In this document: in pieces, positions 1-6,035 of the stretch
How positions within the stretch are numbered: position 1 is the first letter of the stretch
Layout of the letters: each line of letters begins with the position of its first letter
DNA from: Deltaproteobacteria bacterium
GTDB lineage: Bacteria > Desulfobacterota > Dissulfuribacteria > Dissulfuribacterales > JALVPX01
Direction: 5' to 3'
DNA length: 6,101 bases
Assembly (NCBI GenBank): GCA_027031565.1
Contig: JALVPX010000076.1
Span: 1-6,101 of the forward strand
Translations under genes and position numbers: made by a program
Notes under the pieces: generated by a model
The model's input: the letters and a program-made list of their open reading frames with translations, nothing else
Database searches by the model: none
What the model was told of the DNA's origin: nothing

Positions 1-1269
1 ATGAGGATCAAGGGACTCGTAATCATGCCTGGAATAAAAGTGGCGGCCATACCTGTGCCAGTGGCTTTGCACTATCTCTATCACCGACTTACCAGTTGCG
101 GCAACCAAATTCAGCCAAAAAAGCACCGCCCACAGGCCATCCTTTTCCCTTATGTGACTCGAGCTTGTTCCAAAACTTTCTTCCCCGCATAGGGTGATTC
201 TGCCGGCATCCAGCAAATTTCCAAAGAATTTCCATCCGGTAGGTGTCTCATAACATGGGATGCCCAAGTCTTGAGCCACAATATCTGCTGCCCTGCTCGT
301 GGGCATGGATCTGGCAATCCCTGTGAGCCCATTCCGGTAACCTGGAACGAGTTTTGCGTTTGCGGCAAGCACTGCCAGGCTGTCACTTGGGCTGACGAAA
401 AATTTCCTTCCAAGTATCATGTTTCTGTCGCCGTCGCCGTCAGATGCAGCACCAAAATCGGGACCGCTTTCAGAAAAGAGCTCCTCTACCAGTTCTTCTG
501 CATACTTCAGGTTCGGATCCGGGTGAAGCCCGCCAAAGTCTTCTAGTGGTTCAGCACGCATCAGGCTGCCTTCTGGTGCTCCAAGGCGCCTTAAAAGGAT
601 CTCCTTGGCGTATGGCCCAGTAACCGCATTCATGGCATCATATTTCATCCGGAAACCGCTGTTCAACAGCCTCCTTATCGCGTCGAAATCGAATAATTGC
701 TCCATCAAGTCCGCATAGTCTGTAACAGGGTCAATAACCTTGACCCTGGTCTGTTCGACCATTGTTTCAGCCAGGCAACCAAGATCAATATCCGGGAAGT
801 CGGAAATCAAGTAGTGGTCAATCCTGCACGCTTCTTCAAATATCCGTTCCGTGACATGCTCAGGTGCTGGTCCGCCGTTTTCAATATTGTATTTTATGCC
901 GAAATCGCCGGTGGGACCGCCTGGATTATGGCTGGCAGAGAGAATGATTCCACCTGAGAGGCCATATTTTCTGATGATGCAGGAGGCAGCAGGCGTAGAG
1001 AGCAGCCCCTTTTGCCCAACCCAAATGGTTGAAACCCCGTTGGCTGCTGCCATTTTTATTATGGTCTGAATCGCACGATCATTATAAAACCTGCCATCTC
1101 CTCCAAGCACCATGGTCTTGCCTAATCCTCCTCCAAGGGCATTGAAAATCGCCTGGACAAAATTTTCCAAATAGTTCGGTTTCTGAAAGACATTCACTTT
1201 CTTTCTCAGGCCTGATGTGCCTGGCCTTTGATCATCATAAGGGGTGGTGGAAATCCTCTTTATTGCCAT
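1..1269 (-). CDS. pgm: Phosphoglucomutase (alpha-D-glucose type, PGM1-like), 3' end cut by window edge
   Basis: This enzyme interconverts glucose 1-phosphate and glucose 6-phosphate, linking glycolysis to glycogen and cell-surface sugar synthesis in the cytoplasm. The frame is open from ATG at 1269 to base 1 with no stop (423 codons). Visible motifs are RPGTSGLRKKV (residues 15-25), the phosphoserine loop SASHNPGG (catalytic Ser113), the Mg-binding DGDGDR (277-282), ETPTGWKFFG (341-350) and the sugar-binding GEESFG (362-367) followed by HIREKDG. These match the eukaryote-like PGM1 branch, whose members have about 545-560 residues. Roughly the last 120-140 residues, including the phosphate-binding domain 4, therefore lie beyond the left edge. 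AGGAGG at 1284-1279 sits 9 nt before the ATG and fixes the start. All catalytic loops seen here are intact. The gene diverges from hflK. The family call is firm; the preference for glucose over mannose phosphate is inferred from the PGM1-like motifs. Confidence 0.95.
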   Translation of the reverse strand, partial: MAIKRISTTPYDDQRPGTSGLRKKVNVFQKPNYLENFVQAIFNALGGGLGKTMVLGGDGRFYNDRAIQTIIKMAAANGVSTIWVGQKGLLSTPAASCIIRKYGLSGGIILSASHNPGGPTGDFGIKYNIENGGPAPEHVTERIFEEACRIDHYLISDFPDIDLGCLAETMVEQTRVKVIDPVTDYADLMEQLFDFDAIRRLLNSGFRMKYDAMNAVTGPYAKEILLRRLGAPEGSLMRAEPLEDFGGLHPDPNLKYAEELVEELFSESGPDFGAASDGDGDRNMILGRKFFVSPSDSLAVLAANAKLVPGYRNGLTGIARSMPTSRAADIVAQDLGIPCYETPTGWKFFGNLLDAGRITLCGEESFGTSSSHIREKDGLWAVLFWLNLVAATGKSVIEIVQSHWHRYGRHFYSRHDYESLDPH

Positions 1270-1306
1270 AATAATGCGCCTCCTGTGAAACAAAACTTGT
1301 ACGCGT

Positions 1307-1330
1307 GTTCCAATAAATGTAAGCTGGAAC
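1307..1330. repeat. Inverted repeat GTTCCA-N12-TGGAAC in the pgm/hflK divergent region
   Basis: Two 6-nt arms, 1307-1312 and 1325-1330, are perfect reverse complements separated by 12 nt. The site lies about midway between the pgm and hflK starts, in only 103 nt of non-coding DNA that must hold both 5' control regions. The arm spacing (18 nt start to start, under two helical turns) would suit a dimeric regulator, but it could also be chance. I found no convincing -35/-10 pair on either strand nearby. No regulator family is assigned. Confidence 0.3.
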
Positions 1331-1372
1331 GAGAATGATAAGTTTTTACCCTTATTCAGGAGAAAGATAAAT

Positions 1373-2356
1373 ATGGAGACCCCAAACATCCATACTTTGA
1401 ATGTCAAAAAGATCAAACCGCCCAAAATACCCATAAAGAATGTCGCAACACTCATACTGCTTGCACTGGCTGCCATCATCCTCTGGAATTCCTGGTTTAC
1501 CGTGGAACCTGAAGAAGTAGGCGTGGTTTTGAGGTTCGGCAAGTATGTGAGAGAGGCTGCACCTGGTCTCAATTTCAAGATGCCCGATCCCATAGAAACG
1601 GTGATAAAGGTACCGGTGCAACGGCAGCTGAAAGAGGAGTTTGGTTTCAGGACCCTGAAACCGGGAGTAAATTCCAATTTCAAGCGAAACTACAAGGGCG
1701 AATCCTTGATGCTGACAGGTGATCTCAACGTGGCTGTAGTCGAGTGGTCTACCCAATACAGGGTGCGCGACCCTTACCTCTTCTTGTTCAAGGTTAAGGC
1801 TATCAGAACCACGTTCCGGGACATGAACGAAGCGGTAATGCGCGAAGTAATTGGTGACAGGAGCGTCGATCATATCCTGACAGTTGGGCGCCAGGAAATA
1901 GCTGAACAGGTGAAAATCAAACTCCAGAAATTATGCAACCAATATGAAACCGGTATTGCAGTGGACCAGATCGTGCTTCAAAACGTTACCCCTCCTGATC
2001 CTGTCAAACCTTCATTCAATGAAGTGAACCAGGCACAGCAGGAAAGAGAAAAAATGATAAATGACGCCCTGGCAGAATATAACCGCGTCATTCCAAGGGC
2101 CAAGGGTGAGGCATTGAAGACAATTCAGCAGGCAGAGGGTTACGCAGCAGACAGGATAAACCGTGCCAAGGGTGATGCTGCCTTTTTCGATCAGCTGCTC
2201 AAGGCATATTCGAGATCGCCAGAGGTGACGAGAAAACGCATCTATCTGGAGACCATGGAAAGGATATATGGCCGTATACAAAAAAAATATATCTTCGAAA
2301 AGGACTTGAAAAGTCTGCTGCCTCTTTTGTCCCTTGATAAGGAGGTGACAAAATGA
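1373..2356 (+). CDS. hflK: HflK, SPFH/band-7 inner-membrane protein, FtsH protease modulator
   Basis: HflK pairs with HflC to form a large membrane-anchored cage around the FtsH AAA+ protease, where it influences turnover of membrane proteins. The 327-residue product has a short basic N-terminus, one membrane segment (about 23-41), then the SPFH domain opening with VEPEEVGVVLRFGKY (44-58). Further typical stretches are LTGDLNVAVVEWSTQYRV (114-131), the helical SVDHILTVGR (164-173), and VTPPDPVKPSFNEVNQA (205-221) leading into an Ala/Glu/Arg-rich helix. YLETMERIY (291-299) is typical of the C-terminus. It is shorter than E. coli HflK (about 419 residues), mainly because it lacks the Gly/Pro-rich N-terminal extension; this is common outside the gammaproteobacteria. 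AGGAGA at 1358-1363 lies 9 nt before the ATG. Its TGA overlaps the hflC start, so the two are probably translationally coupled. Confidence 0.95.
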   Translation: METPNIHTLNVKKIKPPKIPIKNVATLILLALAAIILWNSWFTVEPEEVGVVLRFGKYVREAAPGLNFKMPDPIETVIKVPVQRQLKEEFGFRTLKPGVNSNFKRNYKGESLMLTGDLNVAVVEWSTQYRVRDPYLFLFKVKAIRTTFRDMNEAVMREVIGDRSVDHILTVGRQEIAEQVKIKLQKLCNQYETGIAVDQIVLQNVTPPDPVKPSFNEVNQAQQEREKMINDALAEYNRVIPRAKGEALKTIQQAEGYAADRINRAKGDAAFFDQLLKAYSRSPEVTRKRIYLETMERIYGRIQKKYIFEKDLKSLLPLLSLDKEVTK

Positions 2357-3300
2357 AATCCCTTTCCGGAATCATCCTGGCACTTATTACGATTGCATTG
2401 GTGATCGCTGGCGGAACCTTTTACATAGTGGATGAGACCAAGCAGGTTGTTATAACCCAGTTTGGAAAGCCTATTGGAAAGCCGGTGAGTGAACCAGGCC
2501 TTTACATGAAACTTCCTTTCATCCAGCAAGCCAATTATTTTGACAAGCGCTTTCTTGCATGGGATGGTGACCCGAACCAGATTCCCACCAAGGACAAGCG
2601 CTTTATTTGGGTGGATACCTATGCCAGATGGAGAATCTCAGATCCCCTCTTGTTTTTCCAACGTTTAAGGGACGAACGCCGCGCCCAATCAAGGCTCGAC
2701 GATATCCTCGACGGTGAAACCAGAAACACCGTTGCCAAGCATCGGCTTATTGAGCTGGTCCGCACATCCAATCCCAGACCCAAGCCCGAATACACCGGTG
2801 GTGGAAAAGAAAAGGCGGTAGAAAAGCTTGAACCCATAAAGTTTGGGAGGGAGCGGCTTCAGCAGGAAGTCCTGGAAAATGCACAAAAACGCGTAGCCGA
2901 TCTAGGTATTGAGATACTGGACTTCAGATTTAAACGCATAAACTATGTCGAGGAAGTTCGCAGGGAAGTCTATGCAAGGATGATCTCCGAAAGGAAACGT
3001 ATTGCCGAACAATATCGTTCAGAAGGTGCGGGACAGGCTGCAAAGATTGCTGGCGAAAAGGAGCGGGAACTAAAGATAATCACGTCCCAGGCCTACAGAA
3101 AGGCCCAGGAAATCAGGGGCAAGGCCGATGCTGAGGCTGCTGATATTTATGCAAAGGTATATGAAAAAGACAGGAATTTTTATGATTTTTATAGAACAAT
3201 GGAAAGTTACAAACGCATAATGGATAAAAAAACCATCATGCTCTTCACTACGGATCAAGAGGTGTTCAAATACCTCGAAGACGCCCACGGAGGAAGATAA
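2353..3300 (+). CDS. hflC: HflC, SPFH/band-7 inner-membrane protein, partner of HflK
   Basis: This is the second subunit of the HflKC complex that associates with FtsH. The 315-residue product has a membrane segment at about 5-26, then the SPFH start VDETKQVVITQFGKP (26-40) and PGLYMKLPFIQ (48-58). The strongest match to the family is RINYVEEVRREVYARMISER (195-214), continuing into the helix with EQYRSEGAGQAAKI (219-232) and GEKERELKII (234-243). FYDFYRTMESY (276-286) and the terminal LFTTDQEVFKYL (297-308) also match. E. coli HflC has 334 residues, so the length is normal. Residues 139-157 (NPRPKPEYTGGGKEKAVEK) look like a charged, loop-like stretch within the SPFH region. The ATG overlaps the hflK stop as ATGA, and a near-ideal AAGGAGGTGA (2339-2348) lies inside the 3' end of hflK. 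rph follows after 3 nt. Confidence 0.96.
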   Translation: MKSLSGIILALITIALVIAGGTFYIVDETKQVVITQFGKPIGKPVSEPGLYMKLPFIQQANYFDKRFLAWDGDPNQIPTKDKRFIWVDTYARWRISDPLLFFQRLRDERRAQSRLDDILDGETRNTVAKHRLIELVRTSNPRPKPEYTGGGKEKAVEKLEPIKFGRERLQQEVLENAQKRVADLGIEILDFRFKRINYVEEVRREVYARMISERKRIAEQYRSEGAGQAAKIAGEKERELKIITSQAYRKAQEIRGKADAEAADIYAKVYEKDRNFYDFYRTMESYKRIMDKKTIMLFTTDQEVFKYLEDAHGGR

Positions 3301-3303
3301 CCT

Positions 3304-4002
3304 GTGAGGCATGATGGAAGGCAAAACGATGAGTTAAGGCCGATTGTAATCGAACGCGGCTTTTTGACCCATGCCGAAGGCTCAGCATTTATAAAGATGG
3401 GGGCCACATGGGTGCTGTGTGCAGTCACGGTTGAGGACAAGGTTCCGCCCTTTCTGGCAGAAACCGAACAAGGATGGATCACTGCTGAATACTCAATGCT
3501 TCCCCGTTCCACGATCGAACGCGTTCCCAGGGAATCCATGCGGGGCAAAATAAAGGGAAGGACCCACGAGATACAGCGTTTGATAGGCCGGTCACTGAGG
3601 GCAGTAGTAGATCTTGAGTGCCTTGGGCCTCGCACCTTGAGGGTGGATTGTGATGTGATCCAGGCAGACGGAGGCACACGAACTGCCTCGATAACCGGGG
3701 CATTCCAGGCACTTCGAGAGGCTGTGGAAGCCATGCTAAGGAGCGGCCTCATAACTGAAAACCCTATCAGACACGATCTGGCAGCAGTCAGCTGCGGCAT
3801 CGTGGAGGGCAAGGCCATGCTGGATCTCGATTACTACGAGGATTCCATGGCCTCGGTGGATGCCAATTTTGTCATAACCGGAAGAGGCAAATTGGTGGAA
3901 GTGCAGGCAACCGGGGAGGAAGGTCCATTTGGCTGGGATGAATTTGAACAGCTTGGGGCGCTCGCAAGAAAAGGGGTCAAAGAAATCCTGGAAAGGATGT
4001 AG
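3304..4002 (+). CDS. rph: Ribonuclease PH, GTG start
   Basis: RNase PH is a phosphate-dependent 3'-5' exoribonuclease that trims tRNA and other RNA 3' ends in the cytoplasm, releasing nucleoside diphosphates from a hexameric ring. The 232 residues cover the full family length (E. coli about 238). Family signatures are RHDGRQNDELRP (2-13), HAEGS (23-27), QGWITAEYSMLPRST (56-70), GRTHEIQRLIGRSLRA (85-100) and the phosphate-binding DCDVIQADGGTRTAS (115-129). The conserved catalytic aspartates are probably D180 and D186 in YYEDSMASVDANF. Nothing essential appears missing. The start is GTG at 3304: GGAGGA at 3289-3294 lies 9 nt upstream and the protein begins exactly where the family does. It is third in the hflK-hflC-rph unit, 3 nt after the hflC stop, so co-transcription is likely. 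The rdgB gene that often follows rph is absent here. Confidence 0.97.
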   Translation: MRHDGRQNDELRPIVIERGFLTHAEGSAFIKMGATWVLCAVTVEDKVPPFLAETEQGWITAEYSMLPRSTIERVPRESMRGKIKGRTHEIQRLIGRSLRAVVDLECLGPRTLRVDCDVIQADGGTRTASITGAFQALREAVEAMLRSGLITENPIRHDLAAVSCGIVEGKAMLDLDYYEDSMASVDANFVITGRGKLVEVQATGEEGPFGWDEFEQLGALARKGVKEILERM

Positions 4003-4097
4003 CCGGCTGTAAAAATTTTGCTTTTGCCCGTGCCGTGGCTGGGTGCGTTTCAATCAAAAATAAATCGTGAAGCACTGGGGAAATCAACACATGCCAT

Positions 4098-4134
4098 AAA
4101 ATAAAAAACCCCGATCGCAGACAAGATCGGGTTC
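4098..4134 (-). terminator. Rho-independent terminator of the coiled-coil gene
   Basis: CCCGATC (4110-4116) pairs with GATCGGG (4125-4131) around an 8-nt loop, and AA/TT pairs may extend the stem past a bulged C. On the minus-strand transcript the stem is followed by an unbroken run of U and then a further U-rich stretch (the A-tract at 4098-4108), which is the canonical arrangement. It lies 23 nt beyond the minus-strand stop codon at 4157. On the plus strand only TTCTT follows the stem, so it would be a weak terminator for rph. The convergent genes may still share it. Confidence 0.85.
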
Positions 4135-4156
4135 TTGGCAATGGTTTCTGTCTCAG

Positions 4157-5104
4157 TTATTGAGCACCAAGCTCCTGTATCCCCTGTTTGAGGGTTTCCA
4201 TCTCTTTTTTAGCCTTTTCCAAGGTATATTCCTTTTCCTTTAACTGCGCCTTGGCCCTTTCGAGTTCACGCTTTAATGCCTCAAGATCAATGACTTCGGC
4301 TTCAGGGGCCTTGACTGGATGGACCGGCACTGGAACAACCTGAGGCGCTGGACCGCCGGCAAGCTGCTTCTTGAGTTCAGCAATCTCTTTTCTGGCCGCC
4401 TCAAGCTGGGCAGTCAATCTGGCCTCTTTCTCTTTAGCGAGTTTCAGTGCCTTCTGGACCTCTACACCTGATTTGTCAACAATCTGCTGCAACTGCTCAT
4501 TTTGCCTTATCTGCGACGCCAAGGTCTCCTTTAATTTGTTTATCTCATCGTTTTTCCGGGCAAGCTCTTCTTCAAGCGCTTTCATCCGGGATTTTGCCTT
4601 TGCCAGCCCAGTGGAAGACTCCGCCTCGGTCAGCGCCTTTTCAAGCTCAATGATTTTCTTCCGACAGGCCTTTAGTTCTGCCTCCATTTCTGCCGGTACC
4701 TTGGCCTTGAGTTTGGAAAGCTGAGACTTAAGCTGTGCGATCTTGTTATCCCTTTCCATAAGGAGGGTCTGATACTTCTTTACCAGATCTTTTTGTTCCT
4801 GCTCTTTTTTGTGAAGCTCACGAATCAAACGCTCACGCTCCTTGACAAGTTTCTTTACCTTGAACCCCTCCCATTCACCTTCTGCCGGGGCAGCATGCTC
4901 TTCAGCCTCATGAACCGTGGAAACTTTTTCCATCCCTGGCGCCTTTTCGTGGGCCTTTTCTTTCACAGCCTCATGTTCCACTACTGCCTTGTGGGCTTCC
5001 GACGGCATCTCAACATGTCTTTTCCTTGTCTTACATTCAGCAAGTGCCACCAGTATGTAGAGCACCACCAACCCCAAAATGATAAACTTAGCCCTGGCTG
5101 ACAT
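4157..5104 (-). CDS. Membrane-anchored coiled-coil protein, function unknown
   Basis: I do not recognise a named family. The 315-residue product starts with a hydrophobic segment (about 7-22, rich in I, L, V) after two basic residues, so it is a signal anchor or an uncleaved signal peptide. A low-complexity linker rich in A, E, H and K follows (about 31-80). A long Glu/Lys/Leu/Ala coiled coil runs from about 82 to 248. A Gly/Pro/Val hinge (249-268) breaks it, and a second short coiled coil (271-313) ends the protein. Cys24 follows the membrane segment in an L-A-E-C context, but Glu at -1 does not fit a lipobox. The membrane-proximal KTRKRH (25-30) makes the topology ambiguous. GGAGGT at 5115-5110, 5 nt before the ATG, supports the start. 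It appears monocistronic, with its own promoter candidate and terminator. An envelope-spacer or scaffold role is only inference, since coiled coils attract spurious matches. Confidence 0.85.
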   Translation of the reverse strand: MSARAKFIILGLVVLYILVALAECKTRKRHVEMPSEAHKAVVEHEAVKEKAHEKAPGMEKVSTVHEAEEHAAPAEGEWEGFKVKKLVKERERLIRELHKKEQEQKDLVKKYQTLLMERDNKIAQLKSQLSKLKAKVPAEMEAELKACRKKIIELEKALTEAESSTGLAKAKSRMKALEEELARKNDEINKLKETLASQIRQNEQLQQIVDKSGVEVQKALKLAKEKEARLTAQLEAARKEIAELKKQLAGGPAPQVVPVPVHPVKAPEAEVIDLEALKRELERAKAQLKEKEYTLEKAKKEMETLKQGIQELGAQ

Positions 5105-5118
5105 CTTTTACCTCCGTT

Positions 5119-5128
5119 ACAAATTTGT
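5119..5128. repeat. Short palindrome next to the coiled-coil gene's ribosome site
   Basis: ACAAATTTGT is a perfect 10-bp palindrome ending 3 nt upstream of the GGAGGT of the minus-strand gene, so it lies within that gene's predicted mRNA leader. It could be an operator, but a short AT-rich palindrome is easily a chance event in this region. Confidence 0.2.
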
Positions 5129-5163
5129 CAATTACAAGCAACTTCATGTACTAACTGAATGAA

Positions 5164-5199
5164 AACGCTTACTTTACCATTTGATAATAAAATTGTTAA
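5164..5199 (-). promoter_or_regulatory. Candidate sigma70-type promoter for the coiled-coil gene
   Basis: On the minus strand, TTAACA (5199-5194, 5 of 6 to the -35 consensus) is followed after exactly 17 nt by TAAAGT (5176-5171, 4 of 6). The -10 is preceded by TGG, giving an extended -10 element. The predicted start near 5164 would leave a leader of about 60 nt before the ATG at 5104. The surroundings are strongly AT-rich, which favours promoter function but also makes chance matches easier. Confidence 0.45.
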
Positions 5200-5210
5200 A
5201 AAAATTACAA

Positions 5211-5224
5211 TTATAGTACTATAA
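5211..5224. promoter_or_regulatory. Perfect 14-bp AT-rich palindrome between divergent genes
   Basis: TTATAGTACTATAA reads identically on both strands. It lies 89 nt upstream of the TTG of the cheR-like gene and 107 nt upstream of the ATG of the coiled-coil gene. TATAGT/TACTAT within it resembles -10 elements on both strands. On the plus strand TTGTTA (5193-5198) stands 18 nt before TACTAT (5217-5222), giving a weak promoter candidate for the cheR-like gene. It may be an operator overlapping a promoter; no regulator is encoded in the window. Confidence 0.35.
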
Positions 5225-5312
5225 GCTCAATCTTTGCACAAAAACTATCCGCCAAATCGCTATGGGTCAAGTCAACTTTTGGAGATTTTTTTAAACAAAG
5301 AGGAGTAGCAGA

Positions 5313-6035
5313 TTGCACGACCAGGAATGTGTCCACTTTTTGAAATGGGCCCTCCCAAAAATGAAGATGAGATGGAAGGGGTTCAAGAGGGTGAGGCGCC
5401 AAGTGTGCAAGAGGATAGACAGGCGAATTGACCAGCTGGGCCTGGCCGATGTCTTCGAATATAGGAGCTATATCTGTTCCCACAGACAGGAATGGAAGCA
5501 CTTGTATTCGTTGTGTACTGTCACAATCACCAGGTTTTACCGGGATATTGGAATATTCGATTGCCTGAAGGAAGAAGTCTTACCACACCTGGCTCTGGCG
5601 TGTGAGGGCAGAGCCATTAAATGCTGGAGCGGAGGTTGTGCATCTGGCGAGGAGCCATATTCTCTTGCGATCATCTGGAAGATAGTTCACGAACAAAAGT
5701 TTCCAAGAACGGAATTTAAAGTTGTGGCCACTGACATAACCCCTGCCCTATTACAACGGGCAGAAAAGGCCTGCTACAAATCCGGGGTATTGAGAAATCT
5801 ACCCAGGAACTGGACAAGCAAGGCGTTTATAAGGAAAGAAGACGGGTCTTATTGCTTGAAAGAAGAGATTAAGAGGCTGGTCTCTTTCAGACTCCATGAC
5901 ATTAAAAGGCCCATGAAAGACGCCCCTTTCAACCTGATAATGTGCAGAAACCTGGCCTTCACATATTTTGACAAGGTGCTGCAATTGCGCCTCGTGAAAA
6001 AACTGGTTCTTCCGGCATATGAGTACCTGTGTTGA
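5313..6035 (+). CDS. CheR-type SAM-dependent methyltransferase, TTG start, probably C-terminally truncated
   Basis: Chemotaxis CheR enzymes methylate glutamates on chemoreceptors using S-adenosylmethionine. This protein has that fold but is not tied to chemotaxis by its neighbours. The 240 residues begin with a basic helical part (RVRRQVCKRIDRRIDQLGL, 26-44), then TVTITRFYRD (69-78), which matches the CheR stretch before the SAM domain. SAM motif I is CWSGGCASGEEPYSLAI (104-120); ATDIT (139-143) holds the acidic residue expected to contact the ribose; HDIKRPM (195-201) and MCRNLAFTYFD (210-220) follow. The core is intact. The TTG start at 5313 is supported by AGGAG at 5301-5305 with 7-nt spacing, and no ATG lies upstream in a better position. 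The frame stops at TGA 6033-6035, right where the family's PGG-containing C-terminal strand should be. PAYEYLC there deviates from the usual PGGYL pattern. Family identity is secure; chemotaxis substrate and activity are not. Confidence 0.85.
   Translation: MHDQECVHFLKWALPKMKMRWKGFKRVRRQVCKRIDRRIDQLGLADVFEYRSYICSHRQEWKHLYSLCTVTITRFYRDIGIFDCLKEEVLPHLALACEGRAIKCWSGGCASGEEPYSLAIIWKIVHEQKFPRTEFKVVATDITPALLQRAEKACYKSGVLRNLPRNWTSKAFIRKEDGSYCLKEEIKRLVSFRLHDIKRPMKDAPFNLIMCRNLAFTYFDKVLQLRLVKKLVLPAYEYLC

Noticed and set aside
1..192. Gene starting at base 1 on the plus strand
   Set aside because: The ATG at base 1 is simply the complement of a His codon in the minus-strand pgm gene.
271..546. Plus-strand open frames within 1-1070
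   Set aside because: All lie antisense to the continuous pgm frame, which carries every expected catalytic motif.
1352..1873. 173-codon minus-strand open frame over hflK
   Set aside because: It lies antisense to a clear hflK frame, has no recognisable domain and extends into the hflK ribosome site; a shadow of real coding sequence.
3255..3818. 187-codon minus-strand open frame over the hflC end and rph
   Set aside because: It is antisense to the highly conserved rph frame and its translation is Ser/Arg/Pro-rich without motifs; a shadow.
4003..4060. Possible terminator just after rph, including an AGCCGGCT palindrome at its stop codon
   Set aside because: Only short, interrupted pairings (GCCC with GGGT) are present and no proper T-run follows a stem; not strong enough to call.
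5126..5131. Perfect minus-strand TTGACA as the -35 of the coiled-coil gene
   Set aside because: A -10 at 17-nt spacing would overlap the ATG at 5104, so it cannot drive the annotated gene with its ribosome site.
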